NCBI GenBank assembly: GCA_002717515.1
Contig: PBEC01000025.1
Location: 91,263-155,262, forward strand
DNA from: Flavobacteriales bacterium
GTDB taxonomy: Bacteria > Bacteroidota > Bacteroidia > Flavobacteriales_C > GCA-002722245
Length of the DNA stretch: 64,000 nt
Reading direction: 5' to 3'
The notes under the pieces: model-generated
Databases searched by the model: none
What the model saw: only the letters and a program-made list of their open reading frames with translations
What the model was told of the DNA's origin: nothing
In this document: positions 44,908 to 53,754 of the stretch, in pieces
Position numbering within the stretch: position 1 is the first letter of the stretch
Layout of the letters: each line of letters opens with the position of its first letter
Made by a program: the position numbers and the translations under genes

Positions 44908-45808
44908 TCTCATACTCATATTATCAATATTTACAAGCGTTTCCTTTGTTGAGAATGGATACACATATCGCAACATACATTATGGAGATTATCTCGCTGT
45001 TACTTATGACAACAATCACGGTGAATTAGACTGGGACAATTCAAACAGTAACCTAGCTTTCGTAACCAATACTTTAGAAAATCGAGAAATATTTTATTTG
45101 AATCTTAATAAACTTTCAATCTCATCAGGTGGAGAAGGATTCTATTCAGCAGATTACCTTAATGAACTCACAGATAAATCAAATGTATACCAACCCTTAT
45201 TTACTGCCTATGACACCTCTTTTTTCGCACCGAGATGGAATTCAAAGGGAGATAAAATTATGGCTATAGGAAAATCTAAGAACGAAAATGAAATTTTCAT
45301 AACAAACAAAAAATCGAAAATTTTAATGGGAACCAAAATTAAAAATGTAAAAGCAGCTCATTGGAAAAACGATTCTACAATCTATGTTGTATATGAGAAT
45401 GATTTAAATAAACTGAATGAAATAGTACTGGGAGAAAAAAAAGAAAAAATGGTTTTGGAAACAAATCAGCCCATCAAGGGAATTTCAAAGCACAGTAACT
45501 CTATATTTTTGATATCCGAGAATGGTATTTCTGAATTCTCAGTTAAAAAACAAACTGTTAAATGGTTTAAACTACCAATAAAGGGTAATACAGGATGGAG
45601 AATATCAAAGTTAAATTTTGTGGCACTAAACAAGAATGGAAACGCCCAAATACTTGATGTAAACAATGCTACTACACATCCATTTTGTTACGGAGACAAC
45701 AATGGTCCCCCTGCTCTATCACACAACAAAAAATTTGTAGCCTTTTATTCTGAATTTTTCAACGGCATAATAATTAAACGAATTGATAAAAAGTTCTTAA
45801 TGGAATAA
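44900..45808 (+). CDS. Exported WD40/TolB-like propeller protein
   Basis: 302 residues. MRNLILILSIFTSVSFVENG is a probable signal peptide. The body has propeller-type blades: ELDWDNSNSNLAFVTNTLEN, APRWNSKGDKIMAIGKSKNE, AAHWKNDSTIYVVYENDLNK and ALSHNKKFVAFYSEF. The repeated W-x-N/K-D/G-...-I-x-V-x-y pattern is that of TolB/PD40 WD40-like repeats. No catalytic residues are recognisable. The ATG overlaps the menE stop by 8 nt (ATGCGTAA), so its translation is coupled to menE, although a link to menaquinone synthesis is not obvious. The patatin-like gene follows after 40 nt. Function unknown. Confidence 0.6.
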   Translation: MRNLILILSIFTSVSFVENGYTYRNIHYGDYLAVTYDNNHGELDWDNSNSNLAFVTNTLENREIFYLNLNKLSISSGGEGFYSADYLNELTDKSNVYQPLFTAYDTSFFAPRWNSKGDKIMAIGKSKNENEIFITNKKSKILMGTKIKNVKAAHWKNDSTIYVVYENDLNKLNEIVLGEKKEKMVLETNQPIKGISKHSNSIFLISENGISEFSVKKQTVKWFKLPIKGNTGWRISKLNFVALNKNGNAQILDVNNATTHPFCYGDNNGPPALSHNKKFVAFYSEFFNGIIIKRIDKKFLME

Positions 45809-45848
45809 ACCTTTTGGCAAAATTTTCAGTAAAATATTCATTGAACAC

Positions 45849-48122
45849 ATGGGATTTACTGAGAAAATAACGAATAGGCCACTTTTCAGAAAGATATTTT
45901 ATTTCTTTCCTGTGCAATTGATTTTTGTTCACATTAAGAACAACCCCATTTTAATTGGAATATGGTTCATTATTCTTGCGATTTGCACCCGGATGGTTTC
46001 TGAAAAATATGGTGTTCCATTTTTATACCTGACTCCAGAATATTTAGGAGAAGTAAGCTTCATATCCTATACAATAATTGGGTTTTCAATTGGAGGCTTT
46101 ATTATGGCTTTCAATATTTCCAGTTACATAACAAATGGCCATCGTTTTCCTTTCATAGCCACTCTTTCTCGTCCATTTATAAAGTACTCATTAAACAATA
46201 TATTTTGGAGTGGCACCATTATAATTGCCTACTTAATTAGTGCATTTAAATTTTTAATTTTTGAAGAAGGTCATTCTTTTTCCGAAACCATAATTTTTCT
46301 AATTGGTTTTTTAACAGGTATTTGTATTATGATAGGTATCAACTTTGTTTACTTTAACAGAACGAACAAAGACGTTGAAATATTATCGGGTGGAAAATAT
46401 AAAACCGCTTCAAAAGAGAAGTTAAAAGCAAACCCAATAAAAGCAGTATTGCATAAAAAAGTAGGTTGGGAAAATTTTTTCAATGCAGATAGAGAATGGA
46501 AAGTTGAAACTTATTTATCTTATCCTTTTAATATTGGAATAGCAAGATCAATAGATCATTACGATCGTTCCATGTTAAAACAGGTATTAGAGCAAAACCA
46601 TCTGAACGCGGCTTTGTTTGAAATAATAGTTTTCATATCCCTTATTGGGTTAAGTTTTGGTAGTAATATAGACCTTTTTAATATCCCTGCCGGAGCAAGC
46701 ATAACGCTAATTTTCACCATGTTCGTAATGGTTACCAGCGCTATACATTCCTGGTTTAGAGGTTGGGCTCCTGCAATTATTCTAGCTCTTTTGCTGGGTT
46801 TTAACTTCTTAAGTCAATACGATTTTCTAACTCCTCCAAATAAAGCTTACGGATTAAACTATGAAAACGAGCCAGCAAAGTTCAATCAAACAACACTTAA
46901 TTTTCATTTGAACAAAGAAAATTACAACCAAGATTCTCTGCACACGATAAAGATTTTAGAAAAATGGAAAATTAAAAATACCATTGACGATAAAAAACCA
47001 AAAATGGTATTTATCAATACAACTGGTGGAGGAATGAGAAGCGCTTTATGGTCTTTTTGTGCCATTCAATATTGCGACAGTATTTTGAATGGTAAATTGC
47101 TCAACCAAACTCAACTCATTTCTGGTTCTTCTGGAGGTTTAATTGGGTTAGCCTACTTAAGAGAACTTATGCTTAGGGAACAAAGAAATGAAATTTCAAA
47201 TTTCCATGAGTCCAGTTATCGAAACGATATGGCAAAAGACATCCTAAACAGGGTAGCTTTTTATGTTTCGGTTAACGATATGCTTTTAAGGCTACAAACC
47301 TTTGATGATAATGGTTTCACATATCGAAAAGACCGTGGATATGCATTTGAAAAGCAGCTGAATGAGAATACAAGAGGTTATTTGAACAGAAGACTTAATG
47401 AATACTATTTACCAGAATACAATTCTGAAATACCAATGCTTATTATCAACCCCACTATTGTAAACAATGGCAAGCGTTTAATTATATCTCCTCAACCCAT
47501 CTCTTATCTATCGTACAACCGAAATCAAAAAAACATCAAAAACGACTACCTAACAGAATCAATTGAATTCAAAAGATTTTTTAAAAATCAAGGAGCAGAT
47601 GATTTACAATTTACGTCTGCCTTAAGAATGAGTAGTACCTTTCCTTATGTAATGCCAATTGTTCATTTACCAAGTGATCCCGAATTTAAAGTCATGGATG
47701 CAGGTTTAAGAGATAATTTTGGTGTTAAAAACTCCATTAAATTTTTATACACATTCAAAAAATGGATAGAGGAAAATACATCCGGCGTTGTTTTTATTCA
47801 AATAAGAGATTCTCAAAAAAAACAAAAAATCGATAAAGAGGAAAAGCAAACCTTTATTGAAAGTATATCTCTCCCTGTTCGAACGGTTTACAAAAATATT
47901 TTTCTAACTCAAGATTATGATCACGATCAGCTTCTTCAGTACACAAATGAATGGTTTAAAGGAAATATTGAAGTAATCAATCTCGTACTTAACAATTCAA
48001 AAGAAAAGCAATTAAGCTTAAGTTGGCACTTAACTGAATCAGAAAAAAAGGTTACTTATAATTCAATCCATATAACAGAAAATCGAAAAGCATTTAATAG
48101 GATAGAAGAGTTGTTAAAATAA
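45849..48122 (+). CDS. Membrane-embedded patatin-like phospholipase
   Basis: 757 residues. The N-terminal half has about six membrane helices (roughly residues 30-48, 65-90, 110-135, 145-170, 255-275, 285-315). The C-terminal half is a patatin domain: oxyanion-hole GGGMRSALW near 395, nucleophile elbow SGSSGG with Ser428, and the dyad Asp617 in MDAGLRDNFGV. The usual D-G-G/A motif reads D-A-G here, as in other patatins of this membrane type. It should hydrolyse acyl esters of membrane lipids; which side of the membrane the domain faces is unclear. It stands 40 nt after the propeller gene and 37 nt before the DUF4154 kinase, so it may be cotranscribed with the phosphorelay genes. Confidence 0.82.
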   Translation: MGFTEKITNRPLFRKIFYFFPVQLIFVHIKNNPILIGIWFIILAICTRMVSEKYGVPFLYLTPEYLGEVSFISYTIIGFSIGGFIMAFNISSYITNGHRFPFIATLSRPFIKYSLNNIFWSGTIIIAYLISAFKFLIFEEGHSFSETIIFLIGFLTGICIMIGINFVYFNRTNKDVEILSGGKYKTASKEKLKANPIKAVLHKKVGWENFFNADREWKVETYLSYPFNIGIARSIDHYDRSMLKQVLEQNHLNAALFEIIVFISLIGLSFGSNIDLFNIPAGASITLIFTMFVMVTSAIHSWFRGWAPAIILALLLGFNFLSQYDFLTPPNKAYGLNYENEPAKFNQTTLNFHLNKENYNQDSLHTIKILEKWKIKNTIDDKKPKMVFINTTGGGMRSALWSFCAIQYCDSILNGKLLNQTQLISGSSGGLIGLAYLRELMLREQRNEISNFHESSYRNDMAKDILNRVAFYVSVNDMLLRLQTFDDNGFTYRKDRGYAFEKQLNENTRGYLNRRLNEYYLPEYNSEIPMLIINPTIVNNGKRLIISPQPISYLSYNRNQKNIKNDYLTESIEFKRFFKNQGADDLQFTSALRMSSTFPYVMPIVHLPSDPEFKVMDAGLRDNFGVKNSIKFLYTFKKWIEENTSGVVFIQIRDSQKKQKIDKEEKQTFIESISLPVRTVYKNIFLTQDYDHDQLLQYTNEWFKGNIEVINLVLNNSKEKQLSLSWHLTESEKKVTYNSIHITENRKAFNRIEELLK

Positions 48123-48159
48123 AAACCTTTTACGAAAAACATCGTATTAGGCTCTTTAG

Positions 48160-50064
48160 ATGACACGATTAATTTTTAAGCTTTTCCTGTTTCTAACGTT
48201 TATGCCCAACATTCGATTGAATGGTCAAATAAGCGAAAATGCTCTAAAGTCAGCTTACGTCGTTAAAATATCCAATAATTTTGATTGGGATATATCCAAT
48301 AAACCGATAAAGATTGGAGTACTCAGCAATAACAAAGATTTTTATACAACATTAGAAAACTATTCTCAACAAAAAAATATAGGAGGCAGGCCAATAAAAA
48401 TCGACCTGTTACAAACTTCTAAATCACTGGGTGATTATGATGTGATTTATGTAGGAGAGGAAAAAAACAAAGCACTTACTTTTTGTAAAAAAGAAATAAA
48501 AGGAAGTAGAACATTACTTTTTACAAATTTTGCTGCAAGTTTAGAAAACTCAATGATTAATTTTTATTTGAGTCACGACCAAAAAATAAAATTTAAAATC
48601 AACACTCGCTTTCTAAAAGAACATCAATTTGAACCATCAAATTTAATGTTGGTGTTGGGAGGGAGCGAAAACGATATTTTATCGTTATTTGAAAAAAAGG
48701 ACTCTTCAATTGTCCTAGAAAGAAAAAGTGCATTAAAATTAAAAGCTCAAAACACCAAACAAAAGGAATTACTGAAAAAAATAGAGCTTAGAATGGATAC
48801 GATTAAAAACTCTTTGTATTCAAAAAATCAAGAAATAAAAAGTAAATCCTTACAAATTGAAAAGATAAACACTAAATTATTAAAGCAAAAAAATCATTTA
48901 AAAACAATATCAAAAAAAATTTACTCGACTTCAAATAAGCTAAATGAAAAAGAAGTGAAAATAAAGGTTCAGGAAAAACTAATACGCAATCAAACTTCCA
49001 TTTTTGAAAAACAGAAAAACGACATTCTTTCGCAAAACAAAAAGATTCAATCACAAAATAATGTTTTAGAAAAACAAGAAAACCTTTTGAACCTAAAGGA
49101 ACAATACCTGAACTATGCGTATATTTTCTCACTTGCACTTTTGGGGATTTTATTATTCGCCGTGATTACATTCTTAGGAAAACAAAAGTCAAACAAAGAG
49201 CTAGCTATTCGAAACGAAAAACTGAAAAACACACTTGAAACTCTTCAGCAAACCCAAGCTAAACTCGTTCAAAATGAAAAAATGGCTTCGTTGGGTATGA
49301 TTACCGCTGGAATGGCACATGAAATAAATAATCCTATGACATTCGTTTATGCTGGTGTTAATATTTTAAAGAGTGAAATCAAAACGTATAGAGATATAAT
49401 TCAAACATTAATACATATAAATAATGATAAAATACATGCAGGTAAGAAATCAGAAGTAAAAAATTTATTATTGGAATATTCCGATACTCAAAAATCAGTA
49501 GATCAAACAATATCAGATATTGAAATGGGAGCTAAAAGAGTTACTGATATTGTTAACAGTCTTCAAAATTTTTCAAGACTTAATGAAGACGATATAAAAA
49601 CAATAGATATAAATGAAGCATTAGTTTCAACTTTAAAAATATTGAGCAACCAAACGAAAAATAAAAATATATCAATATCAACAAATATCAATTCAGAACC
49701 ACTAAACATAGAATGTTTTCCTGCATCAATAAATCAAGTTTTAGTAAACCTAATTTCCAATGCAATTGATGCTTGTCCCGAAAAAAGTGGAAAAATAGAA
49801 GTTGAAGCAAGCGTTATAGACGAAATATGTAAAATAACAATTAAAGACAATGGATATGGTATTGAAGAGAAAAATTTAGGAAAAATCTTCGACCCCTTTT
49901 TTACAACCAAAAGTATAGGAAAAGGTACTGGGCTTGGACTCTCTATATCTTATAACATCATAAAGAAACATAATGGCAGCATAAACGTTGAGAACAACGA
50001 AAAGAGTGGCGTATGCTTTACACTGGAAATACCATTATTACAGAACCAACTTGAAAATGTTTAA
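48160..50064 (+). CDS. Sensor histidine kinase with periplasmic YfiR-like (DUF4154) domain
   Basis: 634 residues. A signal sequence (MTRLIFKLFLFLTFMPNIRL then NGQ) leads to a domain at about 25-185 whose order (ALKSAYVVKISNNFDWD, IKIGVLSNNKDFYTTLENYS, RPIKIDLLQ, YDVIYVGEEKN, LMLVLGGSEN) resembles YfiR/DUF4154. A long Lys-rich coiled coil (about 190-315), one membrane helix (about 317-341) and a second coiled coil lead to the kinase core. The H-box GMAHEINNPMTFVYAG has His387. The N-box is NLISNAIDACPEKSG, G1 is DNGYGIEEKN and G2 is GKGTGLGLSI. The H-box is of the NtrB/ZraS type. The next gene overlaps its stop by 8 nt, which couples it to the hybrid kinase. The signal sensed is unknown. Confidence 0.82.
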   Translation: MTRLIFKLFLFLTFMPNIRLNGQISENALKSAYVVKISNNFDWDISNKPIKIGVLSNNKDFYTTLENYSQQKNIGGRPIKIDLLQTSKSLGDYDVIYVGEEKNKALTFCKKEIKGSRTLLFTNFAASLENSMINFYLSHDQKIKFKINTRFLKEHQFEPSNLMLVLGGSENDILSLFEKKDSSIVLERKSALKLKAQNTKQKELLKKIELRMDTIKNSLYSKNQEIKSKSLQIEKINTKLLKQKNHLKTISKKIYSTSNKLNEKEVKIKVQEKLIRNQTSIFEKQKNDILSQNKKIQSQNNVLEKQENLLNLKEQYLNYAYIFSLALLGILLFAVITFLGKQKSNKELAIRNEKLKNTLETLQQTQAKLVQNEKMASLGMITAGMAHEINNPMTFVYAGVNILKSEIKTYRDIIQTLIHINNDKIHAGKKSEVKNLLLEYSDTQKSVDQTISDIEMGAKRVTDIVNSLQNFSRLNEDDIKTIDINEALVSTLKILSNQTKNKNISISTNINSEPLNIECFPASINQVLVNLISNAIDACPEKSGKIEVEASVIDEICKITIKDNGYGIEEKNLGKIFDPFFTTKSIGKGTGLGLSISYNIIKKHNGSINVENNEKSGVCFTLEIPLLQNQLENV

Positions 50065-52750
50065 TATAAATCTCGACATAAAACCCAAAATTTTATATGT
50101 TGATGATGAATCCATCAATTTGAGACTTTTTAAAATAAGTTTCAAGGACAATTGTGACATAACTACCTCGCAATCAGGAGAAGAGGGGTTAAAGTTGATT
50201 GAGGATAATAACAAATATGATATTATAATCTCGGATCAACGAATGCCTGGAATGAATGGAACTCAATTCATGATTGAAGCAAAAAAGCTCCTTCCTAATT
50301 CAAAATACATATTACTTACAGGATATACAGATATTGAAGCTCTAGAAAAAGCAATAAATGAAGTTGGTTTATGGCAATATGTAAAAAAACCTTGGGAACC
50401 ATCCAATTTGAAATTTATAATTGATAACGCCTTTTCAAGTTTAAAAACAGAAAAAGAAAATGTTCGAATAAGCAATGCATTGCAACAAAGTGAAGAAAGG
50501 CTAAACCTTGCATTAACGGGTACTAATGTAGGTGTTTGGGATTGGAATTTAAACACCAATGAAATATACTTCTCCCCTACATGGAAAGAAATGTTGGGAT
50601 ATGAAATTGATGAATTAAACAACAATTTAAGCACTCTTGAAAAATTAATGCATCCTGACGATTTTAAAAGTTCAATGGACAACTTAAAAAATTATAAAAA
50701 TGGAATTTCAAGCAGCTATGAAATAGAGTACCGCTTAAGGCATAAAAGAGGAGACTATATTCATATTCTCTCTCGTGGAAGAGGAATAAAAAATAGTCAA
50801 AATGAATTCGAAAGAATTACAGGAACAAACATAGATTTAACAGAAAAATATAAAGCAGAACAACAAATTAAAGAATTGAATGAAGCTCTTGAAGAACGCG
50901 TAGAGCGAAGAACTAACGCCCTTAAACTGTTGAATATTCAGCTTATACAAAGAAATAAATTTGAACATTTAATTTCAAAAATATCTTCCGAATTAATTGG
51001 GATACAAGTAAATGAACTCGACGCACAACTGAATATTGCGCTTAATGACATCATTCAGTTTAATGGTTCTGATAATGCATTTGTTTTAAAAGTTAAAGAC
51101 AGCAATTTTTATGTCCAACATGAAAGTACTAGTTCATTAAATGAATCAAACATAAAAACTGTGTTCCATGATCAAGAATTAAAATCTATTCCTTTAATTT
51201 CTGACAAACTAATTGAAATCAAACCATTTTTACTCACTAGTATTAATGAAATTTCTCAAGAGAATAATTTTGAAAAAAACATTCTAAAAACAAATAATAT
51301 TTCCTCAATGCTTATAGTTCCTTTATTTTATAACAAACAACTTAAAGGTGGTTTGGGAATTTCATATCAATCCATAACAAAAGAATGGAGCCAGGAAGAC
51401 ATTAATTTACTAAAATTTGTGGGAGAGATTTTTACTAATGTTTTTGAACGAAACGATACCGAACGAAAATTAATTACACGAGATAAAGAGATTTCAAAGG
51501 CCAATCAAATTATATCAGAAAATGAACGCAAGGCAAAATTACTGCAGAATATTGCCAGTATCGCTAATTCGCCCTTACAAGTTGAAGAAGCATTAAACCT
51601 TTCTCATGACATTATAATAAAGCAAGGAAAAGGAATTTCTGGTTTTCTATTTAAAGTTCACTCTGGAAACGGAACACCAGTTTATAGTATTGAAAATATA
51701 ATATCAAGAACCGAAGAAGAAAAAAATAATCTCAAAAGTTTTTTTCAAGACTCAAACAATCAACTAAAAAATATTCTGAATCAAAATTTCACCAGCACGA
51801 AATCTCTTCTCCATAAAAACATAAATTTAGATTACCCTGCAAATGAAACGGCAGGCTCTAAATTTGATGTTTCAACAATTCCTGTTATTGTTGAAAATGG
51901 ATTAAAATACATTTATCTAAGTATATTGCCGGCTAATAACTCTGTTTTTAATGAAGAAACGATACTCATGGATATTTCAAGGGAAATATCATTTTTAGTA
52001 GAAAGGGATCAAACTAAAAAAGAATTAAAAAAAGCATTGGAAAAAGAAAAAGAACTTGGAGAGCTAAAATCACAATTCGTTTCCATGGCTTCCCATCAAT
52101 TCAGAACACCATTAACTGTCATCCAATCAAACATTGAATTGTTTCAAATGCTTGCCTCTAAGATTGATTCAAAACTTAAAGGTAAATTCGATAAAATTTC
52201 ATTAAGGATACAAACAGAGGTTGCACGTTTAGGTGACTTAATGAACGATGTACTTTTATTAGGAAAACTGAATGCAAATGTTTTGATCGCTGATATTCAG
52301 TTGGGTAATATTTTACAAGACTCCAAAGAAGTCGTTGACCGCATAAATTCTATTCAACCGGACGAACGAAATGCAAAGATTTACATTGAGGGAATAGAAA
52401 AAAACATTTCTTACGATAAAAAACTCTTTGCTCATGCATTGAGTAATCTGATTGATAACGCTTTTAAATATTCAAGAAACAAACCTGCCCCACAAATTAA
52501 GATAGCATTCAAAGAAAGTCTACAAATTTCAGTCATTGATTTTGGAAGAGGAATACCAGACAATGAAATTAATAAATTATTTCAACCTTTTTTCAGAAGT
52601 AATAGTGCACAAGATATAGAAGGAACCGGACTTGGATTAGTAATATGTAAACGTTATATTGAGCTTCAGAAGGGATCATTAAAAGTAGAATCAGTCGTAA
52701 ATAAAAAAACCACTTTCACCATTTCCTTACCCATAACATCAAATGAATAA
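50057..52750 (+). CDS. Hybrid kinase: REC-PAS-GAF-GAF-HisKA-HATPase
   Basis: 897 residues from the ATG at 50057 (MFNINLDIKPKILYVDDESI). An ATG at 49988 would give a 23-residue extension inside the previous gene. The receiver is N-terminal (about 10-130) with phospho-acceptor Asp60 in IIISDQRMPGMNG, LLTGYTD and the KPWE motif typical of RpfG/HD-GYP-type receivers. A PAS domain (about 150-275, VGVWDWNLNTNEIYFSPTWK), a coiled coil, a GAF-like domain (about 310-460) and a second GAF-like domain (about 510-660) follow. The H-box ASHQFRTPLTVIQSN has His680, then NLIDNAFKYSRN, DFGRGIPDNEINK and GTGLGLVICKRY. It lacks a membrane segment, so it is cytoplasmic and probably receives phosphate from the upstream kinase. 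It overlaps both neighbours by 8 nt. Confidence 0.88.
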   Translation: MFNINLDIKPKILYVDDESINLRLFKISFKDNCDITTSQSGEEGLKLIEDNNKYDIIISDQRMPGMNGTQFMIEAKKLLPNSKYILLTGYTDIEALEKAINEVGLWQYVKKPWEPSNLKFIIDNAFSSLKTEKENVRISNALQQSEERLNLALTGTNVGVWDWNLNTNEIYFSPTWKEMLGYEIDELNNNLSTLEKLMHPDDFKSSMDNLKNYKNGISSSYEIEYRLRHKRGDYIHILSRGRGIKNSQNEFERITGTNIDLTEKYKAEQQIKELNEALEERVERRTNALKLLNIQLIQRNKFEHLISKISSELIGIQVNELDAQLNIALNDIIQFNGSDNAFVLKVKDSNFYVQHESTSSLNESNIKTVFHDQELKSIPLISDKLIEIKPFLLTSINEISQENNFEKNILKTNNISSMLIVPLFYNKQLKGGLGISYQSITKEWSQEDINLLKFVGEIFTNVFERNDTERKLITRDKEISKANQIISENERKAKLLQNIASIANSPLQVEEALNLSHDIIIKQGKGISGFLFKVHSGNGTPVYSIENIISRTEEEKNNLKSFFQDSNNQLKNILNQNFTSTKSLLHKNINLDYPANETAGSKFDVSTIPVIVENGLKYIYLSILPANNSVFNEETILMDISREISFLVERDQTKKELKKALEKEKELGELKSQFVSMASHQFRTPLTVIQSNIELFQMLASKIDSKLKGKFDKISLRIQTEVARLGDLMNDVLLLGKLNANVLIADIQLGNILQDSKEVVDRINSIQPDERNAKIYIEGIEKNISYDKKLFAHALSNLIDNAFKYSRNKPAPQIKIAFKESLQISVIDFGRGIPDNEINKLFQPFFRSNSAQDIEGTGLGLVICKRYIELQKGSLKVESVVNKKTTFTISLPITSNE

Positions 52751-53378
52751 AATTTTAATAATTGAAGATGAAAAAAACATTCGAGACACGATAATGGAAA
52801 TTCTCGAATTAAACAATTACGAAATTGCAACAGCTGAAAATGGTTTAATTGGCATTGCTAAAGCATTACAATTCAAACCCGATTTAATTGTTTGCGATGT
52901 AATGATGCCGGAGATGGACGGGTTTGAAACACTTAAGAACATACGTTCAATTAATGAAATTTCTAATACTCCCTTTGTTTTTTTAACTGCAAAAACAGAA
53001 AATCGTGATTTTAGAGAAGGGATGAATTCTGGTGCTGACGATTTTTTAAACAAACCTTTTAACACGCAAGAGTTACTGAAAGTAATCAAACTAAGAATTG
53101 CGAAATCCAATCAAGCAAAAGAACTCTTTGTTCAAGAAATAAATTCGCTAAAAGAAGAAGTTGAAAACCTACAAAATTCAATAAACAAATTATCTTTTAA
53201 TAATTCTCATGTTCTCAGAGCCCCACTGCTAAAAATACTTGGTTTAATAAATTATATTATTGAAGACTCAGAAGAAAAATCTCAAATGGATCTTGATGCT
53301 CTTGCTATGTTAAAGGAATCCTGTTTAGAGTTAAGTGAAGCGACAGAAGAAGTAGAAAAACTATTAAATACCATATAA
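52743..53378 (+). CDS. Response regulator with orphan histidine (DHp-like) domain
   Basis: 211 residues. The receiver domain (1-120) is complete: acidic pair EDE, phospho-acceptor Asp52 in LIVCDVMMPEMDG, FLTAKTE and LNKPFN. After a coiled-coil linker (about 125-150) comes NNSHVLRAPLLKILGLINYI, with His156 in an H-box of the form SHxLRAPL, otherwise seen in the dimerisation domain of Bacteroidetes histidine kinases. A second helix (LDALAMLKESCLELSEATEE) completes a DHp-like hairpin. There is no ATPase domain and no DNA-binding domain. The arrangement suggests a phosphotransfer protein that takes phosphate on Asp52 or His156, comparable in principle to Spo0B or Hpt proteins. The start overlaps the hybrid kinase stop by 8 nt and the next receiver starts 1 nt after its stop. 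Confidence 0.8.
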   Translation: MNKILIIEDEKNIRDTIMEILELNNYEIATAENGLIGIAKALQFKPDLIVCDVMMPEMDGFETLKNIRSINEISNTPFVFLTAKTENRDFREGMNSGADDFLNKPFNTQELLKVIKLRIAKSNQAKELFVQEINSLKEEVENLQNSINKLSFNNSHVLRAPLLKILGLINYIIEDSEEKSQMDLDALAMLKESCLELSEATEEVEKLLNTI

Positions 53379-53379
53379 C

Positions 53380-53754
53380 ATGAATAAATCGGTTCTTGTT
53401 GTAGATGACGATAAAATATGTAATTTCCTAACTGTTAATGCACTAAAAAAAGCAGGTGTAAATGGAAAGATTGATGTTGTCGTAAATGGGCTAGAAGCCT
53501 TGAAAAAACTACGAGAATATCAATCTTTTCCTGATTTGATTCTATTAGACATCAATATGCCGATTATGGACGGTATGGAATTTCTTAAAAAATATAAATC
53601 TGAAGGATTTGAGGGTAGAACAAAAATAGCCATTTATACAAGTTCAATAAGAGAAATCGATAAAACAGAGGCATTTCTTTACAATGACGTATTTGAGTTC
53701 ATTAACAAACCAATATCGCATCAGAAATTAGTAAATATTATAAAAGAAATTTAA
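53380..53754 (+). CDS. Stand-alone receiver (CheY-like response regulator)
   Basis: 124 residues, a single receiver domain: VLVVDDDKICNFLTVNALKK, phospho-acceptor Asp57 in LILLDINMPIMDG, the Thr/Ser switch in IAIYTSS and FINKPIS with the conserved Lys. No output domain. The DDDKICNFL beginning is typical of single-domain receivers common in Bacteroidetes. It is the last gene of the plus-strand run and begins 1 nt after the REC-DHp gene, so it is the natural end point of the local phosphorelay; the target is unknown. Its TAA overlaps the convergent methyltransferase stop by 3-4 nt, so no terminator separates the two genes. Confidence 0.88.
   Translation: MNKSVLVVDDDKICNFLTVNALKKAGVNGKIDVVVNGLEALKKLREYQSFPDLILLDINMPIMDGMEFLKKYKSEGFEGRTKIAIYTSSIREIDKTEAFLYNDVFEFINKPISHQKLVNIIKEI

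Noticed and set aside
49988..50056. Upstream start of the hybrid kinase
   Set aside because: It would place 23 basic, aromatic, non-conserved residues inside the previous kinase gene; the receiver starts properly at 50057.
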